Positions 1 to 5,906 of a stretch of DNA of 9,097 nucleotides are shown piece by piece. Positions within the stretch are counted from its first letter, which is position 1. Each line of letters begins with the position of its first letter. The DNA comes from Candidatus Omnitrophota bacterium (GTDB lineage: Bacteria > Omnitrophota > Gorgyraeia > 2-02-FULL-51-18). Below the pieces are notes generated by a model. That model saw nothing but the letters and a program-made list of their open reading frames with translations, did no database searches and was not told where the DNA came from. The position numbers were made by a program, and so were the translations under genes. The stretch lies in contig JAHFFM010000067.1 of NCBI GenBank assembly GCA_023247935.1, positions 1 through 9,097 on the forward strand. The letters run 5' to 3'.

Positions 1-20
1 TTTTTATGACCCGTTTCACG

Positions 21-1253
21 CTATGACACGCCTTCAGAAAAAATCTTATCCGCAGGCATGGCGATCAAATCATTGAGCGGAATATCGCCGCCGTCCGGTG
101 ATGTGGTGATGACCCCCGCTTCCGGATATTTCTTAAGAAACGCGGCCGCGTGACCTCGCTTTTCACCAGCATTGAAATTCGTCTTAACCTCCACTCCAAC
201 GATTTTCCCGGAGCCATGCTTGACGATAAAATCAATTTCTTCGTCGCGTTCCCGCCAATAAAAAATCTCGAAGCCCTTCCCCACGTTGTTGTTCACCAAA
301 GAGGCTCCTATCGTGTTTTCAACGAGTCGGCCCCAAAGGGATGAGTCTTTCCGGGTTTCTTTGAATTTTCTCTGGCTTTGAGCGTTAATAAGGGCATTAT
401 TAAGCAGTATCAGTTTTGGGCTTGAAACCCTCTGACGTAATCTGTTGCCGCTGTATCGTTCAAGCCCTTTAAGCAGCATCGCTGCATCCAAAAGCTTCAA
501 ATAAGAGGCAATTGTCGAGGCATTGCCCGCTTCCTGTAATTGGCCAAGCATTTTGTTCAAGGAAAGGATCTCGGCTGGGTGCATGCAGCTCAAATGAAAA
601 ACCTGCCGAAAAAGAGCGGGCTTGGCTACCGGTGTCAGAAGCAAAATGTCTTTGCTCAAAACCGTTTCAATCAAAGCGTCTCTGACATAAGCCGCCCAGC
701 GTTCTTCATCACGGTTTGAATCCAGCAAAATCTGAAGAGCGCCCGGGTATCCTCCGTAAAAAACGTACTCGTCGAAAGAAATTCCGAAACACTCCTGACA
801 CTCTTTAAACGACCAGTGGGGAAAATGAACGATCTCAAAGCGTCCCGCCAGGCTTTCGGTAAGCCCCCGTTGCACAAGCAAAGAAGATGACCCCAACAGG
901 ACAACGCAGAGAGAAAGTTTTTTCCGGCGATCCTCGTCAAAACACTTTTTAACCACTTCGCTCCATCGGGGGATCTTTTGGATTTCATCGACGACTAAAA
1001 GGCCTCGCGCATGTCCGGAGAGTTTCTTTCGAACCTCCTGCCATTGATGTTCCAGCCATGAAGCGTCAGGCGGAGATATCTGATCCGCTGTACAATAAGC
1101 GGAAGGCCCATTCCATTTCTTGAGATATTCCAAAATGGCCGTCGTTTTTCCGACTTGTCTTGGTCCTAAAATGACCTGAACCGGCGGATGATCGATGCTA
1201 AGATGCGACGTTAGAGTCTCAAGATGAGTCCGCTTAAAATGACTGTTTCCCAT
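21..1253 (-). CDS. DUF4143-family AAA ATPase (ATPase 1), 410 aa
   Basis: The protein has a P-loop NTPase N-terminus and a DUF4143-type C-terminus. Walker A is GPRQVGKT at about residues 30-37. Walker B is GLLVVDEIQKIP, with D89 and E90. A sensor-like strand VVLLGSSSLL lies near 118-126. The C-terminal part has a PD-(D/E)XK-like signature, EEIDFIV (E339, D341) followed by GVEVK (355-357), usual in this family. The family is widespread and its cellular role is unsettled; links to mobile or defence-like functions are suggested but unproven. The 410 aa are full length for the family. The ATG at 1253 follows AAGAGGTT with short spacing. The gene is probably transcribed alone from a promoter at 1264-1292. 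It is a diverged relative of the ATPase at 2934-4067. Family call sure, function unknown. Confidence 0.9.
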   Translation of the reverse strand: MGNSHFKRTHLETLTSHLSIDHPPVQVILGPRQVGKTTAILEYLKKWNGPSAYCTADQISPPDASWLEHQWQEVRKKLSGHARGLLVVDEIQKIPRWSEVVKKCFDEDRRKKLSLCVVLLGSSSLLVQRGLTESLAGRFEIVHFPHWSFKECQECFGISFDEYVFYGGYPGALQILLDSNRDEERWAAYVRDALIETVLSKDILLLTPVAKPALFRQVFHLSCMHPAEILSLNKMLGQLQEAGNASTIASYLKLLDAAMLLKGLERYSGNRLRQRVSSPKLILLNNALINAQSQRKFKETRKDSSLWGRLVENTIGASLVNNNVGKGFEIFYWRERDEEIDFIVKHGSGKIVGVEVKTNFNAGEKRGHAAAFLKKYPEAGVITTSPDGGDIPLNDLIAMPADKIFSEGVS

Positions 1254-1263
1254 AACCTCTTAT

Positions 1264-1292
1264 AGTATCAATAGTTAAACGAATTTAAACAA
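1264..1292 (-). promoter_or_regulatory. Putative sigma70 promoter of ATPase 1
   Basis: On the minus strand a -35-like TTGTTT (1287-1292) and a -10-like GATACT (1264-1269) are separated by 17 bp. Only 10 bases lie between the -10 and the ATG, so the 5' leader would be very short. The -35 sits next to the dyad at 1294-1313. This is inference from spacing and consensus alone. Confidence 0.4.
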
Positions 1293-1319
1293 TTTGTTCA
1301 GTCTATTGAACAATTTGTT
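1288..1319. promoter_or_regulatory. Putative operator: dyad plus 21-bp-spaced direct repeat upstream of ATPase 1
   Basis: TTGTTCA (1294-1300) and TGAACAA (1307-1313) form a perfect 7-bp inverted repeat with a 6-bp spacer. The 11-mer AACAATTTGTT occurs at both 1288-1298 and 1309-1319, a 21-bp period or about two helical turns. The block overlaps or abuts the predicted -35, where a repressor would act. Its core CAGTCTATT (1299-1307) resembles CAGACTATT (4089-4097) at the promoter of the other DUF4143 gene. The regulator is unknown; autoregulation is only a guess. Confidence 0.5.
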
Positions 1320-1370
1320 TTAAGTGCCCTTACCTTATTGGAATCGTTTGAACGCAAAATCCCCTATCCT

Positions 1371-1472
1371 TCAACGCTGTAACCAGTTATCGCCTTCAAA
1401 ATCCCCAAAATCATCATGTGGTACTTCGACCAACGGCCATCCAAAGGTCTGGAAAAAAAGTTTTTTGCTCAT
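1371..1472 (-). CDS. Possible 33-aa micro-ORF coupled to the RelE-like toxin
   Basis: The ATG overlaps the toxin stop codon as ATGA (1469-1472), a classic translational-coupling layout. The peptide begins MSKKLFFQTFGWPL and continues with an acidic stretch, VEVPHDDFGDFEGDN. I do not recognise it. Its start matches that of the DCC-like ORF at 2043-2426 (MKKLFLQTFGRPL), which also begins in an ATGA overlap. The DNA differences between the two are mostly at codon position 3, which suggests it is or was translated. It could be a degraded gene start rather than a functional peptide. Confidence 0.35.
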   Translation of the reverse strand: MSKKLFFQTFGWPLVEVPHDDFGDFEGDNWLQR

Positions 1473-1735
1473 CTATAAACGTCTCGCCTGTGTCCCATAT
1501 CAATCACATAAACGATTAGCTCGTGCCTACGAATCATGTAGAGTATTCGATAATCGCCGACGCGGTAAGAATACCGGTCTTTCAACTCACCTTTAAGAGA
1601 CTTGCCTTGGAAGGGGTCTCGTTCAAGATCATCAAAAGCAACTACCACCCGCTTATACAATACGGGTTCTTTCGCCTGTATCTTACGCAAAACTTTCTCT
1701 GCGGTGTCGGAAAGGAAAAGCTTATAAATGTCCAA
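1469..1735 (-). CDS. RelE/ParE-superfamily toxin of a type II TA module
   Basis: This small basic protein has the RelE/ParE fold pattern. It starts YKLFLSDTAEKVLRKI, has KRVVVAFDDLERDPFQGKSL in the middle, and ends with the typical strands YRVGDYRILYMI, ELIVYVIDMGHR and DVYR. Such toxins are usually ribosome-dependent mRNA interferases (RelE type) or gyrase poisons (ParE type); the GDYRILY and GHRxDVY features lean to RelE. I chose the TTG at 1735. It gives 88 aa, starts where family similarity starts, and overlaps the antitoxin end by only 14 bases. An in-frame ATG at 1786 would give 105 aa but a 65-base overlap, which is unusual. It follows its antitoxin (1722-1994) and probably shares its autoregulated promoter. 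Confidence 0.85.
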   Translation of the reverse strand: MDIYKLFLSDTAEKVLRKIQAKEPVLYKRVVVAFDDLERDPFQGKSLKGELKDRYSYRVGDYRILYMIRRHELIVYVIDMGHRRDVYR

Positions 1736-1994
1736 GTGATTTCTTGATATTTTTCCAGGAGTGGGTACGCCCCTTACGGATGTCATCTTCCCCTTGCTTG
1801 AGACCCATCATGGCCTTTGGGTCGGCCAGAATATCCAATGTTTCCATGAGCGACTCATAGTCATCGACACTCATCATCACCACCACTGGAGTGCCGCGAC
1901 GCGTCACCACATAACGATCAAGTTTATGATCAATTCTATCGATAACCTTCGGCAAATCAGGCCTCAGGTCTTTCAAGCTAACTGTGGTCACCAT
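1722..1994 (-). CDS. Phd/YefM-type antitoxin, partner of the RelE-like toxin
   Basis: The 90-aa protein starts MVTTVSLKDLRPDLPKVIDR and has the Phd/YefM N-terminal DNA-binding pattern, with the family-typical YVVTRRGTPVVVMMSVDDYESLMETLDIL at about 28-56. The C-terminal part (QGEDDIRKGRTHSWKNI) would be the disordered segment that wraps and neutralises the toxin. The ATG at 1994 follows GGAGG at 7-base spacing. The gene sits first, directly before the toxin, as in most Phd/YefM-RelE modules. A perfect palindrome just upstream (2017-2046) suggests autorepression by the antitoxin or TA complex. Family call is confident; the exact subgroup (RelB-like or YefM-like) is not. Confidence 0.88.
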   Translation of the reverse strand: MVTTVSLKDLRPDLPKVIDRIDHKLDRYVVTRRGTPVVVMMSVDDYESLMETLDILADPKAMMGLKQGEDDIRKGRTHSWKNIKKSLGHL

Positions 1995-2016
1995 GGTTTT
2001 ACCTCCATTCCCATAC

Positions 2017-2046
2017 CTAAAGTATACACTTTAATGTATACTTTAG
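2017..2046. promoter_or_regulatory. Palindromic operator of the Phd/RelE module
   Basis: A perfect 11-bp inverted repeat is present: CTAAAGTATAC (2017-2027) and GTATACTTTAG (2036-2046), with an 8-bp spacer. Each arm contains the self-palindrome GTATAC. On the minus strand it includes TATACT, a good -10 hexamer, so a bound protein would block transcription. It lies 23 bases before the antitoxin ATG and overlaps the stop codon of the DCC-like ORF. This layout is standard for autorepressed TA operons. The binder is inferred to be the Phd-type antitoxin. Confidence 0.75.
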
Positions 2047-2426
2047 AAATCTCTTCGCCAGCGCCTGGAAAACCAGCGGGGTGTTAGGCAATCAGCATTT
2101 TTCCCAAAAATACGATATCGATTACGAGCGATAAAATCGTACAAAATATTTAAAATAAATACAGGGAATATTTTTAATGTAACTCCAATAAATTTATAAA
2201 TACCACTCAACTTTAATAATATACGAATGACTGCATCGGCCTTGTCGTAAATTATTCCGTCACTCCAAAAAATATGGAGAAAGTCACCATTTGGCCATGC
2301 AGGAACGGATTCGCAAAGACTTTCCAACCCCTCCGTAACGCCTGAAAAACCATGATCGCATTGTCTAGAAGCTCCGCAGTCTCGGAACAATGGCCGCCCG
2401 AATGTCTGAAGAAAGAGTTTTTTCAT
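2043..2426 (-). CDS. DCC-family (DUF393)-like protein with aberrant N-terminus, 127 aa
   Basis: The C-terminal half fits the DCC/DUF393 family, small proteins annotated as putative thiol-disulfide oxidoreductases. It shows IIYDKADAVIRILLKL (59-74), a hydrophobic stretch, then LYDFIARNRYRIFGK and a final DCLTP. Family members start with an FDGxCxxC motif carrying the redox cysteines. That motif is absent here; only RDCGASRQC is seen. Total length is still close to normal. The N-terminus may be decayed, frameshifted or replaced by foreign sequence, so the protein may be a pseudogene product or redox-inactive. The ATG overlaps the stop of the DUF3147-like gene (ATGA, 2423-2426), so translation may be coupled. 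The first 13 residues resemble the micro-ORF at 1371-1472. Confidence 0.6.
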   Translation of the reverse strand: MKKLFLQTFGRPLFRDCGASRQCDHGFSGVTEGLESLCESVPAWPNGDFLHIFWSDGIIYDKADAVIRILLKLSGIYKFIGVTLKIFPVFILNILYDFIARNRYRIFGKNADCLTPRWFSRRWRRDF

Positions 2427-2767
2427 TTGGTCAGATCAATCTTTAGCACCAGGCTTGCGAAAAAGTAAGCCAGAACCAGAAAAGCCAGCGCCATCAAGAA
2501 CGTTGGCATAAAACTGAGCTTCATCCATCGATTCAGCACAAAAGGAACAAAGAACACCAGAGACAGCGGGACAGCCACGAGTATCGATGAGGCAAAATCA
2601 TCAATCTTTTTCATGTCCCTGTGCTCATAATAAGCAAAAAGGATGGCCAAAATCGACGTCAAAGGAAGAGCGATAATAAAGCCCGCTAAAATGGGCTTTC
2701 TGCCCGCCAGCCAAGACGTAAAGGCAATCACTGTTGCCGACACAAAAATTTTAAGTGCAAATACCAT
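2423..2767 (-). CDS. DUF3147-like four-helix membrane protein, 114 aa
   Basis: This small, strongly hydrophobic protein has four likely membrane helices near residues 2-20, 26-46, 58-79 and 86-109. A conserved-looking loop AGRKPILAGFIIALPLTS follows helix 1, and a charged loop YYEHRDMKKIDDF joins helices 2 and 3. Length and pattern fit DUF3147, inner-membrane proteins of unknown function. The ATG at 2767 follows a purine-rich AAGGGAAG. It overlaps the stop of a possible upstream micro-ORF (TAATG) and itself overlaps the DCC-like ORF by 4 bases. Membership is recalled from pattern, not searched. No function can be given. Confidence 0.7.
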   Translation of the reverse strand: MVFALKIFVSATVIAFTSWLAGRKPILAGFIIALPLTSILAILFAYYEHRDMKKIDDFASSILVAVPLSLVFFVPFVLNRWMKLSFMPTFLMALAFLVLAYFFASLVLKIDLTK

Positions 2768-2922
2768 TATTGACTTCCCTTTTTATCTGTTTCTTTTATA
2801 ACCTGCGAAACTGAAGAATCTTCCCATCCCAGATGACAAAGTTTACCTGAATTTTCAGAATCGTGCCGAATGGAGAAGCAGTATCCGCCACCAAAGCTTC
2901 GGCGGGGAGGCTTGCGCCACAC
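2767..2922 (-). CDS. Possible 51-aa micro-ORF containing the duplicated HDSENSGKL peptide
   Basis: This frame opens with GTG (2922) preceded by AAGGGG, 11 bases after the stop of ATPase 2. It ends in TAATG, overlapping the DUF3147 start. Its core RHDSENSGKLCHLGWEDSS matches the micro-ORF at 4156-4290, where the DNA differs mainly at codon position 3. I do not recognise a family. A second open frame from ATG 2933 covers the same DNA, but there the differences between the two copies would hit position 2, so I prefer this frame. It may be a gene remnant or a translated spacer rather than a functional peptide. Confidence 0.35.
   Translation of the reverse strand: MWRKPPRRSFGGGYCFSIRHDSENSGKLCHLGWEDSSVSQVIKETDKKGSQ
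2786..2869. repeat. 84-bp direct repeat, copy A (3' side of ATPase 2)
   Basis: This segment matches 4202-4285 in the same orientation, without gaps and with 12 mismatches by my count (about 86% identity). Read on the minus strand in the HDSENSGKL frame, 8 of the 12 differences are at codon position 3, 3 at position 1 and 1 at position 2. The pair flanks the DUF4143 ATPase gene. Confidence 0.85.
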
Positions 2923-2933
2923 CCCTTATGCAT

Positions 2934-4067
2934 TCATTCTATCTCCGAAGGATTACAAATCCTAACTGACAACTTTCCAAAATGTTTCAAATAACCTTGC
3001 CCCATTAAAGGACTCACAAGATAATTCTCTCCCTTGGGATAGTACAACCGGAAAATCTTCAATGCCGCAGGATCGAAATCAGAGGGATTCCACTTGCATT
3101 CGATGACATCCACTTGATCGCGGCGTCTGGCCAAAACGAAATCTATCTCCCGCCCAGCTTTGTCGCGCCAGTACCGAATGGTCTCATTGTGGAAAACCGA
3201 CTGCAAATATTCAAGAACCAGGTGTTCCCATAAAATACCGTGGTCCTGAGGCCTTAACGGGTCCCAGCCGCGCACGAATGTGACGAATCCCGTATCAAAC
3301 CCGTAAATCTTTGGCATTTTGATGATTTCTTTTTGACCGCTTCCAAAAAAAGGACGGATATTTGTAACCGCATGCGTGATCTCAAGCGCCTTTAGATGAC
3401 TCTCGACCGTAACGCGGCTTATTTTAAGTTCGGATGCGGCTCGAGAAGTTTCTATCTGCCCTCCGCTTTGCTTGAGAAGGTATTCAAAGAGCGTATCGAA
3501 CTTATCCGCGTCACGGAATGAAAAAAGTTTCTGAACGTCGCGGGCAAAAAAAGAATCAAGCCACTCCCGGTAAAGTGAGGGACTTTTTGATTCCGACAAA
3601 AGCGCGGATGGAAGGCCACCTTGAAAAAGTCGCCTTGAAACGTCCTTACAGGAAAACGTTTCAAGTTCCGCCCAAAGCACCGGCAAAAGATGAACAAGAC
3701 GCTTACGGCCGGTCAAGGTATCGCGGAACTTCTTGCTTGCGGCGAGCGTGGATGACCCCGTAGCTAAAATCTTAAGCTTGGGGAATAAGTCCGCCCCTAT
3801 TTTTAGAAGGCGGCTGGGGTCTGAGAGTTGATGGATTTCGTCAAAAACAACAATCGGCTTCTCACAGCTTCGGAAGAAAAGCTCCGGATCTCTCACCCGA
3901 TCTTCGGTAACCGGGAGATCGCAGTTGATATATAGAATTTCTTTGGGGTTCCTTAGACTTTGGGCAAGCGTTGTTTTGCCCGAGCGCCGCACTCCGGAAA
4001 GCCATACAATCGGGGCTTCTTTCCAGGCATCTTCGATTCGTTTCTTCCAATGAGGTCTTTCTATCAT
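2934..4067 (-). CDS. DUF4143-family AAA ATPase (ATPase 2), 377 aa
   Basis: The N-terminal P-loop ATPase has Walker A GVRRSGKT (25-32), Walker B PIVVFDEIHQL (D76, E77) and a sensor strand ILATGSSTLAASKKF (100-114). A helix-turn-helix-like stretch, SRAASELKISRVTVESHLKALE, lies at 208-229. The C-terminal DUF4143 part has REIDFVL (E307, D309) and VIECKW (E323, K325), a PD-(D/E)XK-like pattern. Length is normal and the gene looks intact. The ATG at 4067 has no Shine-Dalgarno, but a strong promoter match ends 7 bases before it, so the mRNA is probably leaderless. The gene is flanked by 84-bp direct repeats. It is only distantly related to ATPase 1. Cellular role unknown. Confidence 0.9.
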   Translation of the reverse strand: MIERPHWKKRIEDAWKEAPIVWLSGVRRSGKTTLAQSLRNPKEILYINCDLPVTEDRVRDPELFFRSCEKPIVVFDEIHQLSDPSRLLKIGADLFPKLKILATGSSTLAASKKFRDTLTGRKRLVHLLPVLWAELETFSCKDVSRRLFQGGLPSALLSESKSPSLYREWLDSFFARDVQKLFSFRDADKFDTLFEYLLKQSGGQIETSRAASELKISRVTVESHLKALEITHAVTNIRPFFGSGQKEIIKMPKIYGFDTGFVTFVRGWDPLRPQDHGILWEHLVLEYLQSVFHNETIRYWRDKAGREIDFVLARRRDQVDVIECKWNPSDFDPAALKIFRLYYPKGENYLVSPLMGQGYLKHFGKLSVRICNPSEIE

Positions 4068-4074
4068 AAAATAA

Positions 4075-4103
4075 ACTATACATTTAGACAGACTATTTGT
4101 AAA
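4075..4103 (-). promoter_or_regulatory. Strong promoter of ATPase 2, probably giving a leaderless mRNA
   Basis: On the minus strand TTTACA (4098-4103) and TATAGT (4075-4080) are separated by exactly 17 bp, close to the sigma70 consensus. The A of the ATG (4067) is the eighth base after the -10, where transcription normally starts. No ribosome-binding site precedes the ATG. The spacer carries CAGACTATT (plus strand, 4089-4097), shared with the ATPase 1 control region, inside an imperfect dyad. Confidence 0.6.
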
Positions 4104-4155
4104 GTAAATTTCTTACCTGGAAAGAGTTTTTTCGCTTATTTACTTCCCTTCTTAA

Positions 4156-4290
4156 TCATGGCTGAGGCCAGATATCTTTCTCCCAAACAATCCCATTCAC
4201 ATCCGTTTCTTTTGTAAATTGCGAAATCGAAGAATCTTCCCAGCCCAGATGACGAAGTTTGCCTGAGTTTTCTGAATCGTGCCGGATCAA
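4156..4290 (-). CDS. Possible 44-aa micro-ORF downstream of the M48 peptidase
   Basis: The open frame can start at TTG 4290, overlapping the M48 stop codon (TGA, 4287-4289). It reads IRHDSENSGKLRHLGWEDSS and ends VWEKDIWPQP. The first 29 codons are the paralogue of the segment in the ORF at 2767-2922, and mostly third-position differences support present or past translation. There is no clear ribosome-binding site or ATG. It could be the preserved tail of a lost gene. No family recognised. Confidence 0.3.
   Translation of the reverse strand: MIRHDSENSGKLRHLGWEDSSISQFTKETDVNGIVWEKDIWPQP
4202..4285. repeat. 84-bp direct repeat, copy B (5' side of ATPase 2)
   Basis: This is the partner of copy A at 2786-2869, in the same orientation with no indels. 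Similarity stops at the M48 stop codon on one side and just past the KETD codons on the other. The rest of the gap 4104-4201 shows no other feature, apart from a short GAAAGAGTTTTTTC (4120-4133) that also occurs at 2411-2424. Confidence 0.85.
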
Positions 4291-5900
4291 AAAGTGGGCA
4301 TATAAGGATTTTCTATCAAAATTTGGATGTGCTCAAGTTCCATGGCGTCGCACCAGACCGAGGCGCAATCTTGATTTTGACAGTAGTCCAACACCACTCG
4401 CGTCAATTCCGTATAGATGCACTTAAACATGTCCGCCTGACAGCGGGGACAATGAATCTGCGGAAAGAAACAAAGCTCCTTAACGCTCCCTTTTTGACGG
4501 GCACGCCATTCTCCGGTTCGTTCGATAGTTTTCGGATCAAAGGTCTCGGTCCGCCGGGCCACGATTCTTTCGAGATGACCTTTTCCCAATAAACGGCCCA
4601 CACAATGGGCGCATTTTAGGGTCTGGCAAGATTCGTACTCATCTTCTATCAAGGGAATCTTGCAACGCGGGCAATCAAAAGGCTCAGCGTTTTTACCCAT
4701 CTGCTCTCTAAGTCCTGATTGAATTGTCTTGATGTCAGATGCATGCCAAACCCCATCCCTGTCCAACACCCATGCCAGCGGAGATACAGGGCCCTGCGCC
4801 AATATCTGCGAAACCAGTTGCGGTTCGGACCACCCACCCTCTTTTTTGAGCGCGTAAGACGGCTCGGTCTGGGCGTTTTCAAAAATCTTTCGGTGAGTTT
4901 CCAGCACGGCGGGATCCTTCATAGCCCAATCGGCTAATCTCTGAAGGCGTTTTTTGACGGGCGGATGCGTGCAAAAAAGATCAGAAGCAAAACCTTCCGA
5001 TTCATCCAGGCCCGAATAAACGCAATTGACGATAAAAAGAGCCCCAAACCCCTCCGGAATCGACAAATGACCTCTGTCGGCGCACCATATTTTTTGAAGC
5101 GCATCTGAAAGTGCCAGAGGATCCTGGCATATATGCACTCCGTCACTATCGGCATAATATTCCCGGTTTCGGGAAATCGCAAAATAGATCAATTGTGTGA
5201 AAAACGTTCCCAGCACGGCAACCACCCAGACAAGAAACAGAAATAGCAAAGCGGACGACCGGTCGGAACGGGAACGATAACCGGATGAGCGGCCGCTCTC
5301 ACCCAAAATATTCAAAGAAGCCGCAATTCGGCCAAAGACTGAAAATAAAGAGCATGCCGTGGTCATCAGCCGGGAATCCCCATGAAGAAGGTGCGCTGTT
5401 TCATGAGCAACCACGGCGGACAATTCCGGCCGTGACAATGCACTCAACAGACCTTCCGTCACACCAATGGCTTTTCGGCCTTTTCCGTCCTCAATGGAAA
5501 AAGCATTGCGAGCCGTTGTCGCCAAAACAACGGCGCGAATGGGATGAAATCCGCTGGCCGTTTCAGCTTCCTGAACGATATTTAAAAAACGCCTATGGAT
5601 ATCATCGTTTGGATCCGCGTCTTGTCCATGCAACTCTGTAATCAAGGAAGTTAGATCTTTTGAACGCGCATGAGAAAAATGAGCCACCGCAAAAATAAAA
5701 GCTAGAGCATTGACGATCAGGAACGGCTGTAAAAAAATTTTTGGGAAAAGCTGGTGTGTGTAGATAAGACAAAAAATAGAAGCTGATAAATTAAAAAAAG
5801 CTACATAAATGAGGACCAATAATGAAAAAAGGAGGCGCGTATGGCGGAGTGTTTGAGTCTTGGCCTCAAAAACGGTTTCTGCCGGCAGCGGCTGAAACAT
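4287..5900 (-). CDS. Membrane-anchored M48-family zinc metallopeptidase with C-terminal Cys-rich zinc-ribbon-like region, 537 aa
   Basis: The catalytic motif is HETAH (166-170) in VVAHETAHLLHGD, and the third zinc ligand is expected at E247 in REYYADSDG. THPPVKKRL at 311-319 is typical of HtpX-like M48 enzymes. Two membrane helices near 23-48 and 55-76 precede the catalytic domain, and hydrophobic stretches at 178-200 and 217-244 split it, as in HtpX. The protein is much longer than HtpX (about 290 aa). The extra C-terminus has two Cys clusters: C410, C413, C425, C430, C433, then C484, C487, C494, C507, C512, C517. These look like zinc ribbons. The likely role is inner-membrane protein quality control. 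It lies 6 bases after the lemA-like gene, so probably one operon. Confidence 0.9.
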   Translation of the reverse strand: MFQPLPAETVFEAKTQTLRHTRLLFSLLVLIYVAFFNLSASIFCLIYTHQLFPKIFLQPFLIVNALAFIFAVAHFSHARSKDLTSLITELHGQDADPNDDIHRRFLNIVQEAETASGFHPIRAVVLATTARNAFSIEDGKGRKAIGVTEGLLSALSRPELSAVVAHETAHLLHGDSRLMTTACSLFSVFGRIAASLNILGESGRSSGYRSRSDRSSALLFLFLVWVVAVLGTFFTQLIYFAISRNREYYADSDGVHICQDPLALSDALQKIWCADRGHLSIPEGFGALFIVNCVYSGLDESEGFASDLFCTHPPVKKRLQRLADWAMKDPAVLETHRKIFENAQTEPSYALKKEGGWSEPQLVSQILAQGPVSPLAWVLDRDGVWHASDIKTIQSGLREQMGKNAEPFDCPRCKIPLIEDEYESCQTLKCAHCVGRLLGKGHLERIVARRTETFDPKTIERTGEWRARQKGSVKELCFFPQIHCPRCQADMFKCIYTELTRVVLDYCQNQDCASVWCDAMELEHIQILIENPYMPTF

Positions 5901-5906
5901 GAAGGC

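Noticed and set aside
1469..1786. Toxin start at ATG 1786 (105 aa)
   Set aside because: The additional 17 residues do not resemble RelE N-termini and would overlap the antitoxin gene by 65 bases. They look like out-of-frame antitoxin sequence, although an AGGGGAAG lies before that ATG, so it is not fully excluded.
2262..2280. Small hairpin CTCC...GGAG inside the DCC-like ORF
   Set aside because: The stem is only 5 bp with an A/T loop and lies within an open frame; expected by chance.
2885..2905. GC-rich hairpin CCGCC / GGCGG downstream of ATPase 2 as a terminator or REP element
   Set aside because: The stem is only 5 bp with an 11-base loop and no U-tract follows on the minus strand. A second small palindrome (AAGCTT) is off centre. 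Not enough for a terminator; a REP-like origin cannot be judged from one copy.
2767..2933. Alternative 45-codon frame from ATG 2933 (ending KILQFRRL)
   Set aside because: It is open and has an ATG right after the ATPase stop. However, differences from the paralogous copy fall mainly on second codon positions in this frame, so it is less likely to be the selected one.
3518..3763. Plus-strand open frame of 81 codons
   Set aside because: It lies wholly inside the DUF4143 ATPase 2 gene, shows no domain or hydrophobic pattern, and is a shadow of the minus-strand coding frame. The same applies to every other plus-strand frame in the window.
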